DNA of 64,000 bases from Margaritispora aquatica (GCA_007644065.1 VJWN01000006.1:1240001-1304000); one strand, 5' to 3'. Numbered from the stretch's first letter, positions 1 to 12,229 are shown. Notes: generated from the sequence alone by a model not told the origin. Translations and numbers: made by a program.

Positions 1-1891
1 ATCCAATAACGTCATGGCAGGCTTCATGTACTTAGCTCCATTCTCACTGTTCATCTTCAGTGTCCAACGATATTCTTTTAGTTTAGATCTGTAGTCCTCT
101 GCCTCTTCTGGCGATGAAGCAGTAGACAACAATAGCGTTCCAAATACAGCAACTAAGGCAAAATTCTGCGGCGATGCAAAGTACCAGAATGAAGATAGAT
201 GTTGAGGTTTCATGGACTGTATGAAATCCATAGCGAACATGAATCTTTCGTGTGCAACAGATCGGCAGATTCGGAATAGTTGAGGATCGGTGGATGGTGT
301 GAGACTGAGAAGAATCCGGCGGTGAAGTGTAATTTCCGTAGCAATGTATGCTAGCCGTAGATAGCCCACCGAATTGAGCTTCATAACATGGATGTTATCC
401 ATCGAAAGGCATTCTGGTAAATTGGTAAACCAACCTTTCAACCTTAGTTGAACCGGTTTCACTTTTTCCAGCACGACCGAGACACCATTCTGGCCGGCAT
501 CTGCAATTTCTAGCAATATTGTCAACGCTAGCAACTTTTCGTACAAGACCAAAACCTACCTTTAGATGCTTTGACAGTGAAGACAGTCTCAAGTAACTCG
601 GCTAATATTTCCGAGAGCGAAATCATGTGGGTGAATAGGATTCTACCTCGTCCAACTTCAGAACTTCCTTCCTGCTCATCTTCGATCTTCTCAGGAAAAT
701 CGTCATTCGTGACAGGAACCAATGCCCAGTTTGATGAATTGATAAGTGCAGGTCTGCCACTGCCAAGGCTGCTCCACTTATCCTGCATGTATAGTCCCCA
801 GCCTAAGCGTTTCCTCAGACCTCTTTCCCAGTCTGGAATGTTCCAATTTGAAGCATCAAGATGAAGTCCGAGACCGTATGCGACACTGATTAGCTGTGCT
901 GTCAATTCTGCAGTATCCATGTCATGGTGTTGGAGGAGGAGGAGGCCAGCCTGCACGGTGGAGAGCTTTGGTCGATGTATAGTATCACCAAGTGCTTTTC
1001 TCGCAAGCTTTTCCAGCTCGGTTACATTTGGCTTAGTGTATATCTTCAATTTGTCTTCATAGGTCCAGTATTGAAGAGCAAGGAGGTATACGGCGGCTAG
1101 AAGTGGAGGCGAGAACTCTCGGTATGAGCGATTGTACTTCTCCAGATAGACTTCCTTGTGGACGATTGGAAAACTAGGAAAGACAATTCGAAAGTAGAGA
1201 TCAACAAGTGCTCTCCCATGGGGCTTGACAACCTCTTCTATGGCGTCTAGATCGTCAAGCTCGTCCTCGTAGCCCTGTGTCCCCGGATCTGGCATGAGAA
1301 GGAAAGCGTCAGACGAGCTGATCCTCCGCAATGTGCCATGTTGTAATTGCACTTCGCTACGTCCGTTTATCAATGAACCAAGTAAAGCTGGTTCAAGCCC
1401 TCGAGTAGCACCGAGATATTGACTGTGGTGTGTATTCTGTAGGCCCAATGTCTTCTTAAGCAGGCTAGGCCCCTCCAAGTCATCGTACTCCTCAACACCG
1501 GTCCCATTATTAGTTCTGATTACTCGGCCTTGGCCTCCAGATCCTTTCCTTTGAAGTTCAAGTAGACTCGGTTGTCTAAGTAGCTTATCAGCAAACGACA
1601 CGTGATGACTTTGGACGAAGATATACCTCCTCTTAGAGCCTTCCCCATCTTCAGGTTCTGGCTGAGCCTTTCTTTTCCTCGCTTGGGGATTTTGTATAAA
1701 GGTACATTCCTGATTGTGAAACTTGCACAGCACACAGACGGGAGTGTCGTCCTGAAGCACGCATCTACTCTTTCGTTTCCTCTATTGTCACACGATGCGG
1801 TCAGTGTTACTCTGTGCCTCGTTGCATTTTGTTCACCTACACAGGCATCGCAAGGTCGGTCCTTTCGTTTTGGCGGTTGAGGTGACGCCAT
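1..1891 (-). CDS. Zn2Cys6 transcription factor, TamA/Dal81-like (3' end outside window)
   Basis: A fungal binuclear zinc-cluster regulator. Exons are 1841-1891, 560-1781 and 1-500, with 59-nt introns at 1782-1840 and 501-559. The first splice joins ...RPCDAC to RKRKSRCVLQ, building a complete C-x2-C-x6-C...C-x2-C-x6-C cluster at about residues 14-42; without this intron the cluster is broken, which fixes the start at 1891. A long middle part (PHGRALVDLYFRIVFPSFPI, REFSPPLLAAVYLLAL, RPKLSTVQAGLLLLQ, WERGLRKRLGWGLYMQDKW) matches the fungal-specific transcription factor domain. Its wording recalls the TamA/Dal81 group of nitrogen-catabolism co-activators, but paralogues exist, so the subgroup is an inference. 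The last exon stays open to position 1, so the C-terminus is missing. It would act in the nucleus. Confidence 0.88.
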
Positions 1892-3141
1892 GCTGGAACA
1901 TTGTCAGAATGGGCTGAAAGATAGGTGACTATGGAAACCGTCGCACTGGGTAAAGTGGACTGGATTTGATGAAGCTGCTTTCTAGCTGCAGGTTGAGCTT
2001 GGAGCTGTTATGCAAAGACATAACCTAAACGAGATTAGCGCCAGATGTGAAAGCATATGCATAACTTGCATAAATGTCCACCCCCCACGTCTGTCTCTTC
2101 TGGGCTTATCGACGCCTCCATCTTGCCTTCAATACCAACGCAAATATACCACAAATATACCACGAATATGCCACATTAGGTTATTTTCTTATGTTTCCTG
2201 CGCATCATCCATTTCCGCTGCCTGCTTGTTATTCACCCATCATTTCCCCTTGTGTCCTCTTTCATACGACTAAAAGTACTTTATAGCTACACACTTCGCC
2301 ATCCTGCTCTACATGAATTTATGAGCATGGCTCTCTAAATGAAAGCGGTGTCAGCAGTCGGATGATAACTCATCATGCATCAAACGGAAGCTTTGATCAA
2401 AAGGAATCAAAAGTACATCCTTCTCGTCTAGATGCGGAAAGTGTTCCTCGGTAGCAAGTGTTCCCACACATGATCATCGCCTAGAAATATTCCTCCCATA
2501 TGTTAGTAAGAACCAGGCTCTGACTTTTCTTTTTATCGCACGCCTTGGGTAGGATGAATGAATGTCATACAATTGGAACATCTTAGTCGAATTCAGCAAT
2601 GGTCGATAGCAGCCATTTGCCTAGACTTCAAATTGAAACGAAACCGGATATACCCACCACCTTCTCTTTCAACACGTCCTAAGGATCTATATCATGATCA
2701 GACAGAATCCTACCATGACGTCTGAAAGCAAGAGTCATGCTCGGAACTTACACATGTATTACCGCAACTCATGATAAGTACCACCTCATAAGAATCTCCA
2801 CACCAAATACTAGGTGTACAACCAAAAATGCAAAGCCGATAGGATCAATCTCTCAGCCTCTCGATGAATTGCGGTTTTTCGTCGGAAAGGTGCAATACTT
2901 TGCAGCAAACAAAAGGGCAAAATGCATCAGCGTAGAGAAGTCTTATGTTTGCTACTTACTTCACTAGCTTCTCAATACCATGCTTGCATTGGAGGTCAAT
3001 GATCGCACAGCACGCATATATATGCCTGAGAGGCAGAGCACCGTACAGAGTGGTGTTCTTTCGGAGAATGCATGCAATCAAAACTTTGAGAACTCAAATG
3101 AATATTCGGGAAAACGAAGACACCAAACTGAGAATCAAGGC
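1892..3141. other. Intergenic, no supported gene
   Basis: Only short overlapping ORFs without family features. The left part is the promoter side of the zinc-cluster gene. I see no RNA gene or clear repeat. Confidence 0.5.
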
Positions 3142-3342
3142 ATGGCTTCTCCAATACATACTATGACACTCAACGTTGGAGGTTCTGGTGCACCCTATCA
3201 AGCCACACATTCCAACTGGGCTGCACTGTCCGTTGTCGCGGTGATCCTAACTGTCATCAGCTTCATCATTCTCCTGGCCTTCATCTTTGTATTCGTTGGC
3301 AAACACAAGAAACAGAGCCTGCATCTCGCAGCAGACACCTAG
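3142..3342 (+). CDS. Possible small single-span membrane protein (66 aa)
   Basis: Not recognised. The start at 3142 (MASPIHTMTLNVGG) gives a 66-residue protein with one strong hydrophobic helix at about residues 29-53 (WAALSVVAVILTVISFIILL, then AFIFVFVG), followed by a basic KHKK stop-transfer motif and a short tail. The frame stays open upstream to 2980, but that extension is low in hydrophobicity and looks like leader sequence. No intron is needed. The topology (short outside N-terminus, basic inside) is what one expects of a small membrane protein. With no homologue visible it could also be the last exon of a larger gene or a chance ORF. Confidence 0.4.
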   Translation: MASPIHTMTLNVGGSGAPYQATHSNWAALSVVAVILTVISFIILLAFIFVFVGKHKKQSLHLAADT

Positions 3343-4440
3343 TACAGAAGACCGAGGTCAGCAAGCGTGAACTCGATGGATAGATCTAGCAGATCCAGCG
3401 GTTGGTAAACATATTCCTGTACTTACAGCATTAAGCTGACTTAGTAAGACAGCTCAAACGTGTAGAACTTCTTATGTGAACATAACATACATATCAAGGC
3501 AGGCAGAATATATTGACCTTGGCAATAGTGCGATTGATGAAGAGTCGAGTCGAGAGAAATCCAGACTAGATGAATCTAGCTTTGCCATTCCCACTGTCTA
3601 TGGCTACCTATCTAAGCTACCTGAGGTAATACTCTTCTTCTAACATCATCTCAGCTAACCTCATGCCGCTTTTCGCATTTTACGCGCAAAGGAGCAAAAG
3701 AGGTCTGTGCAAGAAGCGCGTTCACGTTCACGTTCACGGACTCACCACGGACTCACGGACCCCCTCAACGCGTTGCTCCATCCTTCCATAGGAAAGCAGA
3801 AAGCAGAAAGCAGCTCCCTTCACGTTTCGAACGATGGCGTAGAGAAAAGTACTTATAAATGATATCTCAGCAAACTCCTATTGGTGCCCGCATATATTTT
3901 GGGCCATATATATATATGGCTTTCGACGTGTTGGCATAGCTTGGTGGATCACTTGCCCATTCACTGCCATAATTATTGGCTCGAAAATGTCGGTGTAAAC
4001 GGCCTGGCCTTTCTTTGGAAGCGACAGGGCTCTTTGAGAAAATCGAGTGTGGACCTTTGTAATTCCTATAGTCAACAGCTAACGTACTTCTACATTCTGT
4101 ACCATACCGTACCATACCATAAGTACATGCGCACCAAAAGCATATCTTTGACCAAAGGATATGGGATATCTTGTTACTGATCGAAAATTACATAAGTCTT
4201 GAGGCAATCAATCACTGTCGAGACTGGATTGAGAAAGCTGTTTCTTTCCCTCTGGAACTGCTCGATTTTTAGGAAACGGAAACTTTTACCCTTGACGTCT
4301 GCAGAGATTGGGTTGCCGTGCCAGAAAAGATCACCGACAACTTGGATTCTTTTCAAACCAGCATCAATTGCTTCGATATTCGAGATATAGGCCAATATCA
4401 TAAAATCAGCAGCGTTCAAATCAGGAAAAAAGAAAGAAAC
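3343..4440. other. Intergenic with short tandem motifs
   Basis: No supported gene. It holds a small cluster of direct repeats around 3718-3765 (ttcacg units followed by cacggactca units), a gcagaaa triplet near 3790-3812 and a short TA run near 3907-3918. The right part is the promoter of the CCCH gene at 4441. Confidence 0.5.
3718..3765. repeat. Short direct repeats (ttcacg and cacggactca)
   Basis: Three ttcacg units in a row are followed by two cacggactca units separated by a few bases. The array is too short to be a classic minisatellite; it could be replication slippage or a cluster of protein-binding sites. Confidence 0.5.
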
Positions 4441-7302
4441 ATGGCGTTGTCCTCGAATGCCGCCAAGGCATTAAAGCAGGTGGAGATGGTAAGTAGGATT
4501 CTCGAGGTACATTACTCCAATAGATGATACTGACATGTATAGGGACTATCAATGCTCTACGGAGCCTCCTATTTCACCGAAGACGAATGGATTAGAATCG
4601 ACGGCCTGATCCATAAAGGCCAGTACGTTTTCACAGACGGTCCAGTAAAACAAAGCCTCCTGGACGGTGAGCTCATGAGTTTTGACGACTTCACTACTAC
4701 ATCCTTTGCAGAGCCAAGGAAAGAGGAGAACAACGAGCCTCAAATATATTCTGCGCCAGCCAATTCGCTTGGGAACTTTGGGATATCTGCAGAGACATCT
4801 ACGGAGCCATCCGACGATGGCTCCTCCAAGAAATATGAACTATTCGACTTCTCAGAGACCACAACTCCCTCCATCGCTGGGTTACCGAGTCTTGGAAACC
4901 AACTATATTCCAAGGATATTTTCGATTTCAATGAACGAAAGACACCCTCTTCCCTCGGTGCTAATGATTTCTCTGGATTAGGCAATACCATTGATTTTTC
5001 CAAGAAATCAAGGGAGCCATCCCCAGTGTCATCATTTGAGGATATTAAACCAGCCGCCGAAACTGCGGTGGCATCAACTTCTCAAACAACACTTCATCCA
5101 TCTGCCTCTCCTTTCCAACCTGCTCCTCAATGTGCAGCACCACCTAGTGCCACTCCAAAGCTTCATTCGTCCACATCTCCGCTGCAACCTTCTGCATCTC
5201 CATTCCAGCCTGAGCAGGTGAGTGCTACGGTCACTCCAAAGCTCCACCCATCCGCATCTACATTTCAACCCTCTGCAGCTCCATTCCAGGCTGCTGCCCA
5301 ACAACCATTGACACAGATCGTGACTCCTAAGCTTGAACCAGCTGTGTCTCCATTCCAACCTACTTCTGAACACATAACTGCACCCGTCACACCTAAGCCT
5401 CAATCATTCCCTCCTTCTGTCGAAACGGTTATTCCATCCAATCCTGCTTCTAGTGACATCATTACCTCATCCGTGTCTGCCCCTGATCCTGAACTCAAAC
5501 CAGAACAACCTGCTTCTGAAGCTGTCACAACCAGCTTCGAGCTACCTAAACGAGAGATCAAGCCAATCCCAAAAGAGGGCGGTCTTGCATATTACTCCAA
5601 GGATGCGTTGGAGGAATTGAAAGCATTCAATGCTACCTTGACCAAGGCGGGCGATAAATCAAGACCTGGCAAGGCAAAGTCTAAGCGTGGAGAGCGTCAA
5701 ACCGACTCTTCTCGTGGTGAATATCAATACGATGACATGTATGATACGGCACACTTAGCACAAGAAGTCTCACATGAACAAGATTGGGCTATGGCAGCCT
5801 CGCCTACAGCAACCGAAAACGACACGCGGATTCAGTCGTGGGCCTCAGAGGTGGAAGAAAACCCAATCGAGTCCCCAGCTCCAAGAACACTGCCAACTGG
5901 TCATCATCTTCAAAATATCTCTCTCATAGAGACGTTCGTAGAGACCCATGGTCGCGCACCAAAATCACTCAACGATGTTATTCAACCAAATAATCCCGAA
6001 TTCCGTGATTGTATTTCCCGTGCGTCAAATACGACGACAACCCGGTCAAAAGCAAAATCAAAGGCTGTTTCTCCCGCTCCCACCAATAACCATGGTCTAG
6101 GAAAACCACTGCTGAGTTTTCAATCTGGCACCGTTCTTATTGCCCATAGTGGCTTCAATGCCCAGTCCAAGATTCAGATGGATGTCAGGCCTGGCGATAC
6201 GATCAAAGTTGTAAAGCATGTTTCCGGAATTATGCACGTCGGAGAGAACCAAAGGACTGGAATGAGAGGCCAATTCCCTGAGAGCATCTTTAAACCTGCA
6301 CCGAGCCAGGATGCATTTCGTCTCCTTGAACAGCAACGCATGATTGCTGCTCGGCGTGACCAACGTGCCCCGAGCGTTGCGAGCATGGCTCCTGAAGTTC
6401 TAAATGCTAGAGCATGGGAAGCCGAGTCTGTCACTTCCAAACCAAGAGCCACACCAGTCAAACCGAAACCAATCAGCGGGATGGGATTGTCAGGTTCCAG
6501 GTATGCACTTTTAGATGGATCTGCTGCTGTGCAACAGAGCCAAGTTGAGCAACTGGCAAAGCAGAAGATGGATCAGCTCGTAAACGAGAGGGTAAGCTTC
6601 CCGATTTTTCACTCAGTTTAATACCTACTCTAACATCATTAGTTATCCGAAATGCTTGCTGCTCAATCACTCACGGGTGTCAAGGCGCCCATCAAAGAGC
6701 CGCTGAACACTGTGGTTCCTAAAACGGAAGAATGCTACTATTGGAGAACCCCAGGTAAAGAATGTCGTTTTCAAGCTCACGAGTGTCGTGATGCTCATTA
6801 CCACATCCCTCCCCATCTCACTCGACAAGCCAATTTGCGCATGGGAAAGCCTACTTGGGGGGCCCTTGCTGACCATGTGCCAGCTGTGTCTTCAGGTCAC
6901 TCTTACTCGGCCAGCGGCCCAAGCAGAGTGGGTCAGAAGGCAAAGACATGCTGGTATTGGAAGAATGGGTCGTGCGAGAACACGCCTGAGCAATGCAAGT
7001 ACTTGCATGAGGACAGCATCATGGGCGTGGCGGACAAGCCAAACGGTGGGGGTTGGAAGAGAAGGCCCACTTACAACAATTGGCGATCAAACGATGATGC
7101 TGGCGAGCAAAGTGTTTTGGGTGGCACAAAAGATGGTGAGGATCAAGGCGAGGAAACGAAGGGTGAAGACTGGGCCACTAACGATGGTACTGCTGAAAGT
7201 GTCAGTGTAAGTGATAGTTGGAATATCTCGAGTGAGACCTATAGGGCCCCGCATCTCCGGGCTTTGGAGCAGAGAGCTGCGATTGCGACCAATGGATGGT
7301 GA
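4441..7302 (+). CDS. CCCH zinc-finger protein with SH3-like segment (918 aa)
   Basis: Exons are 4441-4488, 4543-6591 and 6643-7302; the introns are 54 and 51 nt. The first exon encodes MALSSNAAKALKQVEM, and splicing gives phase 0 at both junctions. From the N-terminus there is a short helical start, then a long Ser/Pro/Thr-rich low-complexity region with a degenerate motif like TPKLHPSASPFQP repeated about five times (roughly residues 185-310). Residues about 546-602 resemble an SH3 fold: a GDTIKVVKHVSG strand followed by GENQRTGMRGQFPESIFK, the usual GxFP ending. Near the C-terminus are two CCCH fingers, C-x9-C-x6-C-x3-H (about 731-753) and C-x7-C-x6-C-x3-H (about 802-821). CCCH fingers usually bind RNA. 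The role is unknown; an RNA-binding adaptor is an inference. It lies upstream of ATG29 on the same strand, with 544 bp between them. Confidence 0.85.
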
Positions 7303-7846
7303 GGAGGGAGCAGGTCAACAGTATAACTTATTGAGAAGTTTTCTAACTTCTCTTGAGCGAGTGGCGGCGCCAGAGTTGATTGATTTTGGTTTTTGATTGT
7401 TTACGTTTTGATTGGATCTGGCTTAGTGTAGATTATTATTATTATTATGAATTGGGAAATAAAATACATAAAAAGGGAAACGCCTCTGCATCTTCTTGCC
7501 AAATTTCTTGAACTGGTTTGTACTCTGATTTTGATACTATAGTCAACACTTTGTCTTTCAAGAAATGTTCTACCTCAAGAATGTTTATCCTACCAGTAGA
7601 TGACATGAGTGTGGTAGCTTGATATGTTAAAATTCTCTTTGACCTTACCTGGGACTTTTAATATATACATATACATACCTCACGATGATCCAAGATATTG
7701 CTCGGCTAACGGTGTATTATGCACCCCGGATTCCTCTTTATCGCCTAGTCCCCTTTTCTTATCTTAGCGCTGAAGCTTGCCGATAAACATTCATCATCCA
7801 TCACTCGTCGACAGCCTGAGACATTCTAGACATTCTCTATACAATA
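7303..7846. other. Intergenic between CCCH gene and ATG29
   Basis: It holds the 3' flank of the CCCH gene with an att trinucleotide run at about 7433-7448, and an AT-rich stretch near 7661-7680 (tatatacatatacata) that may serve the ATG29 promoter. No coding signal. Confidence 0.5.
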
Positions 7847-9310
7847 ATGTCGAATTCAGATCCATCCTATACAGTCTTTGTCAGGCTTCCATTCGCTCGA
7901 GGTGATTTTGTGGATCCTCCTCCTGTAAGTGTGGTTTCCTCTCAGCTGAGAATAATGCTGAGAATCAGGTCGAATGGGATGCTACAAAGGACAAAGCCTT
8001 ATGGAAAGTGTTGTCCAAATCAGCAAAGAACTCGGATGTTGACTGTAAGCCATCTACAAAAGTGAATGAACATAGCTAATATATCTAGGGAGTGGATTGT
8101 AAGTCTGCAAAGTATATAGCAACGAATCTAATTGTTATTCAGAGCGATTAAGTACCAAGTATCTTTGGCCTTCCTCCTCCAACAGGCAGCATGGCTTTAC
8201 GAACGACAATTCAACCAAGTGCGAGCGCAAATGCGAAAAGTCGGCACTACAAAAACCTTTACAGCTCCCTCGCCAGTTCCTGGAAGTAACTCTGAATCTG
8301 CGGGTGGGGAGGCAATGAGACGAACTGGCTCGGGAGGTGGTTATTCGAAAGATTACACCAACCAGGCACCAGGCCTTCGGAATGTATCTCATTTACAAAC
8401 TCGGAGAGACTCTGCTGTGACTGCAGGAATACAAAGAAACGATGGGAGTGTGCCTGGTACCCCGATTCGTGCCATTGGTAAGCTTTTTAGAATTAAGACT
8501 GCTTCGAATCTGACATGTGTAGCGCCCCCATTCTCTCGAACCTCCTCTGCAAATACAACTATCACGTCAAGAAATCTCCCGCAGCAGCAAACTAGTCCAA
8601 GGCTCCCTCATGCAGCTGTCAACAGACGATCGCTCTCTCCAAAACCTAAACCCCGACCAGTCTCGACAATCGAGCCTCGTACACGATCACCCAAGCCAGA
8701 ACCAGCCTCATCACCATCTTCCACTTCTGACGACTCTTCATCCGACTCAGACTCGGCACCTCCAATGCAAAGTCGCTTGCTTCGCAGACCTGCTCGATTC
8801 GCTCCGAACAAGATGGGACAGTCGGAAGATGGAGATGAGGATGATGACGAGCCAGCGTTCATGCCGTTTGTGGCTAGTTCGTCGGAAGCGACAACACCAC
8901 ATCACGACATAAGTGCGACATTGCGAGGAGACCCAAGAAATATAGCTAGGAGACAACCAGTGCAAAGGAAATCAACGGATCTGGGCGTACAATCGCAGAC
9001 ATCAGACTCATCAGCAAGCTCTACAGCTCCATCCAAACGACCCGAGCCTCTGCAAGGCATACATAGACAAAGGACAGCTGGGCCTCTATCTCCAAGACGC
9101 ACCGCTGAATTGGCAGGTCGAAGTCCTGGCATGCAAGGCAAGGGCCGTGAAGGAAGTGATGGATCCCCAAGCATGGGGTCGAGCTTTAGTGATCTCGATG
9201 ATGCTTCTGTTACTCAGAGTGCATTAGAAGAGGCATATGCGAGCAAGATGCAGGCTAATGGGGGTGTGGCGAGCCGGATGAGTCAGGCTTTCAGGAGCAG
9301 GTATTTATAA
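7847..9310 (+). CDS. ATG29: Autophagy-related protein 29 (428 aa)
   Basis: Atg29 is a subunit of the Atg17-Atg31-Atg29 scaffold that organises the phagophore assembly site. The conserved N-terminus is rebuilt only by splicing: YTVFVRLPFARGDFVDPPP joins VEWDATKDKALWKVLSKSA, then DVDWSGLAIKYQVSLAFLLQ and QAAWLYERQFNQVRAQMRKV, the family signature. Exons are 7847-7924, 7969-8044, 8089-8098, 8143-8477 and 8523-9310. The first three introns are all 44 nt, the fourth is 45 nt, and exon 3 is only 10 nt long. The remaining about 330 residues are Ser/Pro-rich and charged, as expected for the disordered Atg29 tail that is phosphorylated in yeast. The fourth intron has length 3n and no stop, so reading through it is also possible. 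Identity is strong; the last intron is less certain. Confidence 0.92.
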
Positions 9311-9944
9311 TTGTACTATGGTAGGAATGGCATGTTGTATGATTTACGGTGGTCGGCGTTTTTGAGTGCAGGATATACTGGGCGAAATTGAACAACAAGT
9401 CTCCTCGTCACAGGGTCACTAAATGGGGAGGATGCTATCTCTCATCAATAGCTACTAAAGCGGTTCCACTAACAATTCGCCATTCTCGGAACGCACATTA
9501 CATAGAAGCAAGTGTTCGGAGTAAATGTACAAGTGTTATTTCTTGCATTGGCTGTTTTGAAAGCTTCGGTTTTGCATCCACCATTGGGGCTCAGTTTTGG
9601 ATTCAAAATTCTCGCATCTCGAGGATCATAAGTCATGATCTCTGAACTTTGTTTGCTTTCAAGTAGTTTTCGAATTGGTAGTAAGATACAAGTACAATAA
9701 CTCTAAATCGGGTTTTCGAACCAGACATGCTCGACAAATTTCTTTCTTGGTATGCATAAATCGCAAATAGATATATATATCAGCTTGCTTCTTTGGCTAA
9801 AGCCAAAGCAAAAGGGGTATCCTCATTTTTCATCCTCATGCTCATGCTCATTCATGCTAATTACGATTTCTCCCACCCCTCTTCATCTCGCCGCCAATTC
9901 GTCCATTTTCCCACCACCCAAACCAGCTACCCAGCCATTACTCA
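9311..9944. other. Intergenic, convergent 3' flanks
   Basis: It lies between the 3' ends of ATG29 (+) and the cupredoxin gene (-). Short ORFs occur but none has family features; ORFs on the plus strand running into 9945-10319 are shadows of the GC-rich last exon of the opposite gene. Confidence 0.5.
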
Positions 9945-11604
9945 TCACCGCTTCCCGAAATGCTGCGAGCCCTCCATCTCGTAATGATGCCCTTGGCCCT
10001 GGCCCCCACCCATCTCATACGCCGCCTGCTGACCATGCAGCTCGAAGTTCGGCGGCGGCAGTGGGGGCGGCGCCTCACCACCACCTACGCCTCCCACTTT
10101 GTGCACATCCGCGTCCGCCTCCGACACCGCCATGCTCTTCGGTTCCGCCTGGCTGCCGTCCTCGGGGCTGTACGCCTGATACGCGTCCGTCTCGGAGCTG
10201 GGCACCTGCTTGCGCGCGTGTGCGGCGCGCCGGCGGCGCCAGAGGAAGAATGCTGCGATGAGACCGAGCACGGCGGCGAGCGAGACCCCGACGCCTACCC
10301 CGATGGCGACGCCGTGTGATTTCGTCGAGGTCCCGTACATGGAGATTGCTTTGGCGCGGAAGGTTTCGCTGGTTTGAGAACCGAGGGGGTTGGCGACGAA
10401 GACCATGCCGGAGGCGCAGTCGGAGGGGCCGGATGAGAAGAAGACTGTGAGTGGGAGGGTTTGTTAGTCATGATTCCTTCGGGTTTGGTTTGTTTTGGTC
10501 TGGAGATGGGGTGGGGGAAAGGCTGGGAATTAGTGATTGGGCTTACATTGCGGTACCGTAGTTAGGACTTTAAACGAGGCTTGCGGAGCTGCAACGTTGG
10601 TGTTTCCCGTGTTCACGAGGAAGCCGGAGTTGAAACCGCCAGCCAGCGCTTTGCATGGGTCTTCGAAGGTTGATTGCACGACTGAGTGGTTCCCGGAGTT
10701 GACTTGGAAGACGATGGTGTCGTTTACACGGAGGTTGAGGCTGGTGGGGATGAAGGTTGGTTCTGCGTTTACACTCACCTTTTGCTTGTGTTAGCTTGCT
10801 TCTGGGCCAGATTTGAAGTTGGCTTTGGAGTTGGTGCTGGTGCTGATGATGACTTACCAAGTATGTCGGATTCGGCGTCACGGTGTTTGTCGCTACTGTC
10901 GTCGATGTCCCTGTTGTAGTAGCTTTCACAGACGCAACGGTCGACTTGTCGCTCGCGAGCTCAGCGTTGCCGTATGCGAACCCATCGATGGGATAAGCAA
11001 AGACTTGGTCAGTAGTCTTGGTGATGGGGAAGTATGTCGTTGCTGTGATGGAAGACGAGCCGTACTGCGTCACCAAGTACGATTGTCCGCTCGTGACGTC
11101 TGAGTAGCACGTTCCTCCGAAAGCTGGGCGGTCGGATTTGATGCTCACGGTTGGGTTGGCGAGTGAGTAGCCGCTGTTTGTGGTCAGATGGATCAATTTT
11201 GATTGTCAGAGGATTATGGAATCTGATCTCACCTCGGACAGCACGCAATGTAGTTGGATGTGAAAGGACCTTGGGTCACCCAGTTCTGGGGACACACCAG
11301 AGGTGCGAATGCGGGCTGTGTGACGCTCCCCGCTGCGAGCAGGTAACTCGTTACATATTGACTTGGGTAGCAATCCGTGAAGGTCGAGCCGGCCACGGGG
11401 TTGATCACATTATTCCAGATCTGAAATCCACGATTCTGTGTACCCAAATCAGCACGTGAGGCACCCAACCGATTCAATGCAGGGATAACGTACCGCCAAC
11501 ATAGTCAATCGATTCTCCAGACATGTCGTCGCGGTGGGTGCGAACGTCGTTGTGAGCGAGGGCGTGATAGAGGCCAGCGCGATGCCGGTGAGTGTTGCTG
11601 TCAT
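9945..11604 (-). CDS. Membrane-anchored protein with cupredoxin-like ectodomain (453 aa)
   Basis: Five exons: 11494-11604, 11233-11435, 10858-11173, 10547-10778 and 9945-10444, with introns of 58, 59, 79 and 102 nt; the sum is 454 codons. The N-terminus (MTATLTGIALASITPSLTTT) may be a weak secretion signal. It is followed by a Cys-bearing region (CLENRLTML, FTDCYPSQYVTSY, PLVCPQNW, IACCPSGYS) of a type common in fungal surface proteins. About residues 212-303 fit a cupredoxin fold (RVNDTIVFQVNSGNHSVVQS, FEDPCKALAGGFNSGF, CASGMVFVANP). Then comes one membrane helix (VAIGVGVGVSLAAVLGLIAA), an RRRR stop-transfer and a cytoplasmic tail. The position that carries the blue-copper Cys in the family reads FFFSSG, and the later His-Cys reads SDC, so copper binding is probably lost. 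Role unknown: a surface sensor or wall protein is an inference. Confidence 0.8.
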
Positions 11605-12163
11605 CTTTGCGGTTGTGATCGTGCTTGGAAAAGACGGTTCGAAGACGAAAAGCGAGAGGTTTCAAGGTCTCTGCATGAGAGGGGAGTGAGAACGGATATA
11701 CATATCTCTCTCTGCCTGCAGAGGGGAAGCGAAGTGATCACCCCGTATGGACTCAATAAGGGCACATTGTCCGTGGTGGATCTTGGTAGGACAGGGTACC
11801 ACGCAGGGATTTGGTGATGCACTTTGGGTCTTCCTCATCCAATTTCAAAAGTTGGCCGCCTTCGTTAGCCGCTGATGTTGGTGGAAGATTTTTGAGGCCA
11901 TGTTTGGGGGCTATTTTCGTGTCGTGTTGCCGCAGCAAAGCAGGACGTAACGAGAACCAAGACGAGTGGAAAGATCCCGTGTGTCTCCTTGAGCAAACTT
12001 GTTACAACATGCATGGTTTGAACAGCTTAGTGGGCACTTGCAGCAAACATCCTCAGCAACATACATACATACATACAATACTACTGTACAAGTTACTGTA
12101 GTGGAATTTTCCTCGAGGCAGTGCTTCAAGGTGAGCCACACACCTTTTCGGATAGGAGACCGA

Positions 12164-12166
<3 letters not shown>

Positions 12167-12229
<63 letters not shown>
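12167..12229. repeat. CT dinucleotide microsatellite (about 31 copies)
   Basis: An uninterrupted run of TC/CT about 63 bp long in non-coding DNA. Confidence 0.97.

Noticed and set aside
9752..10319. Plus-strand ORFs of 169 and 119 residues
   Set aside because: Antisense shadows of the GC-rich last exon of the cupredoxin gene; Pro/Arg/His-rich composition is typical of such shadows.
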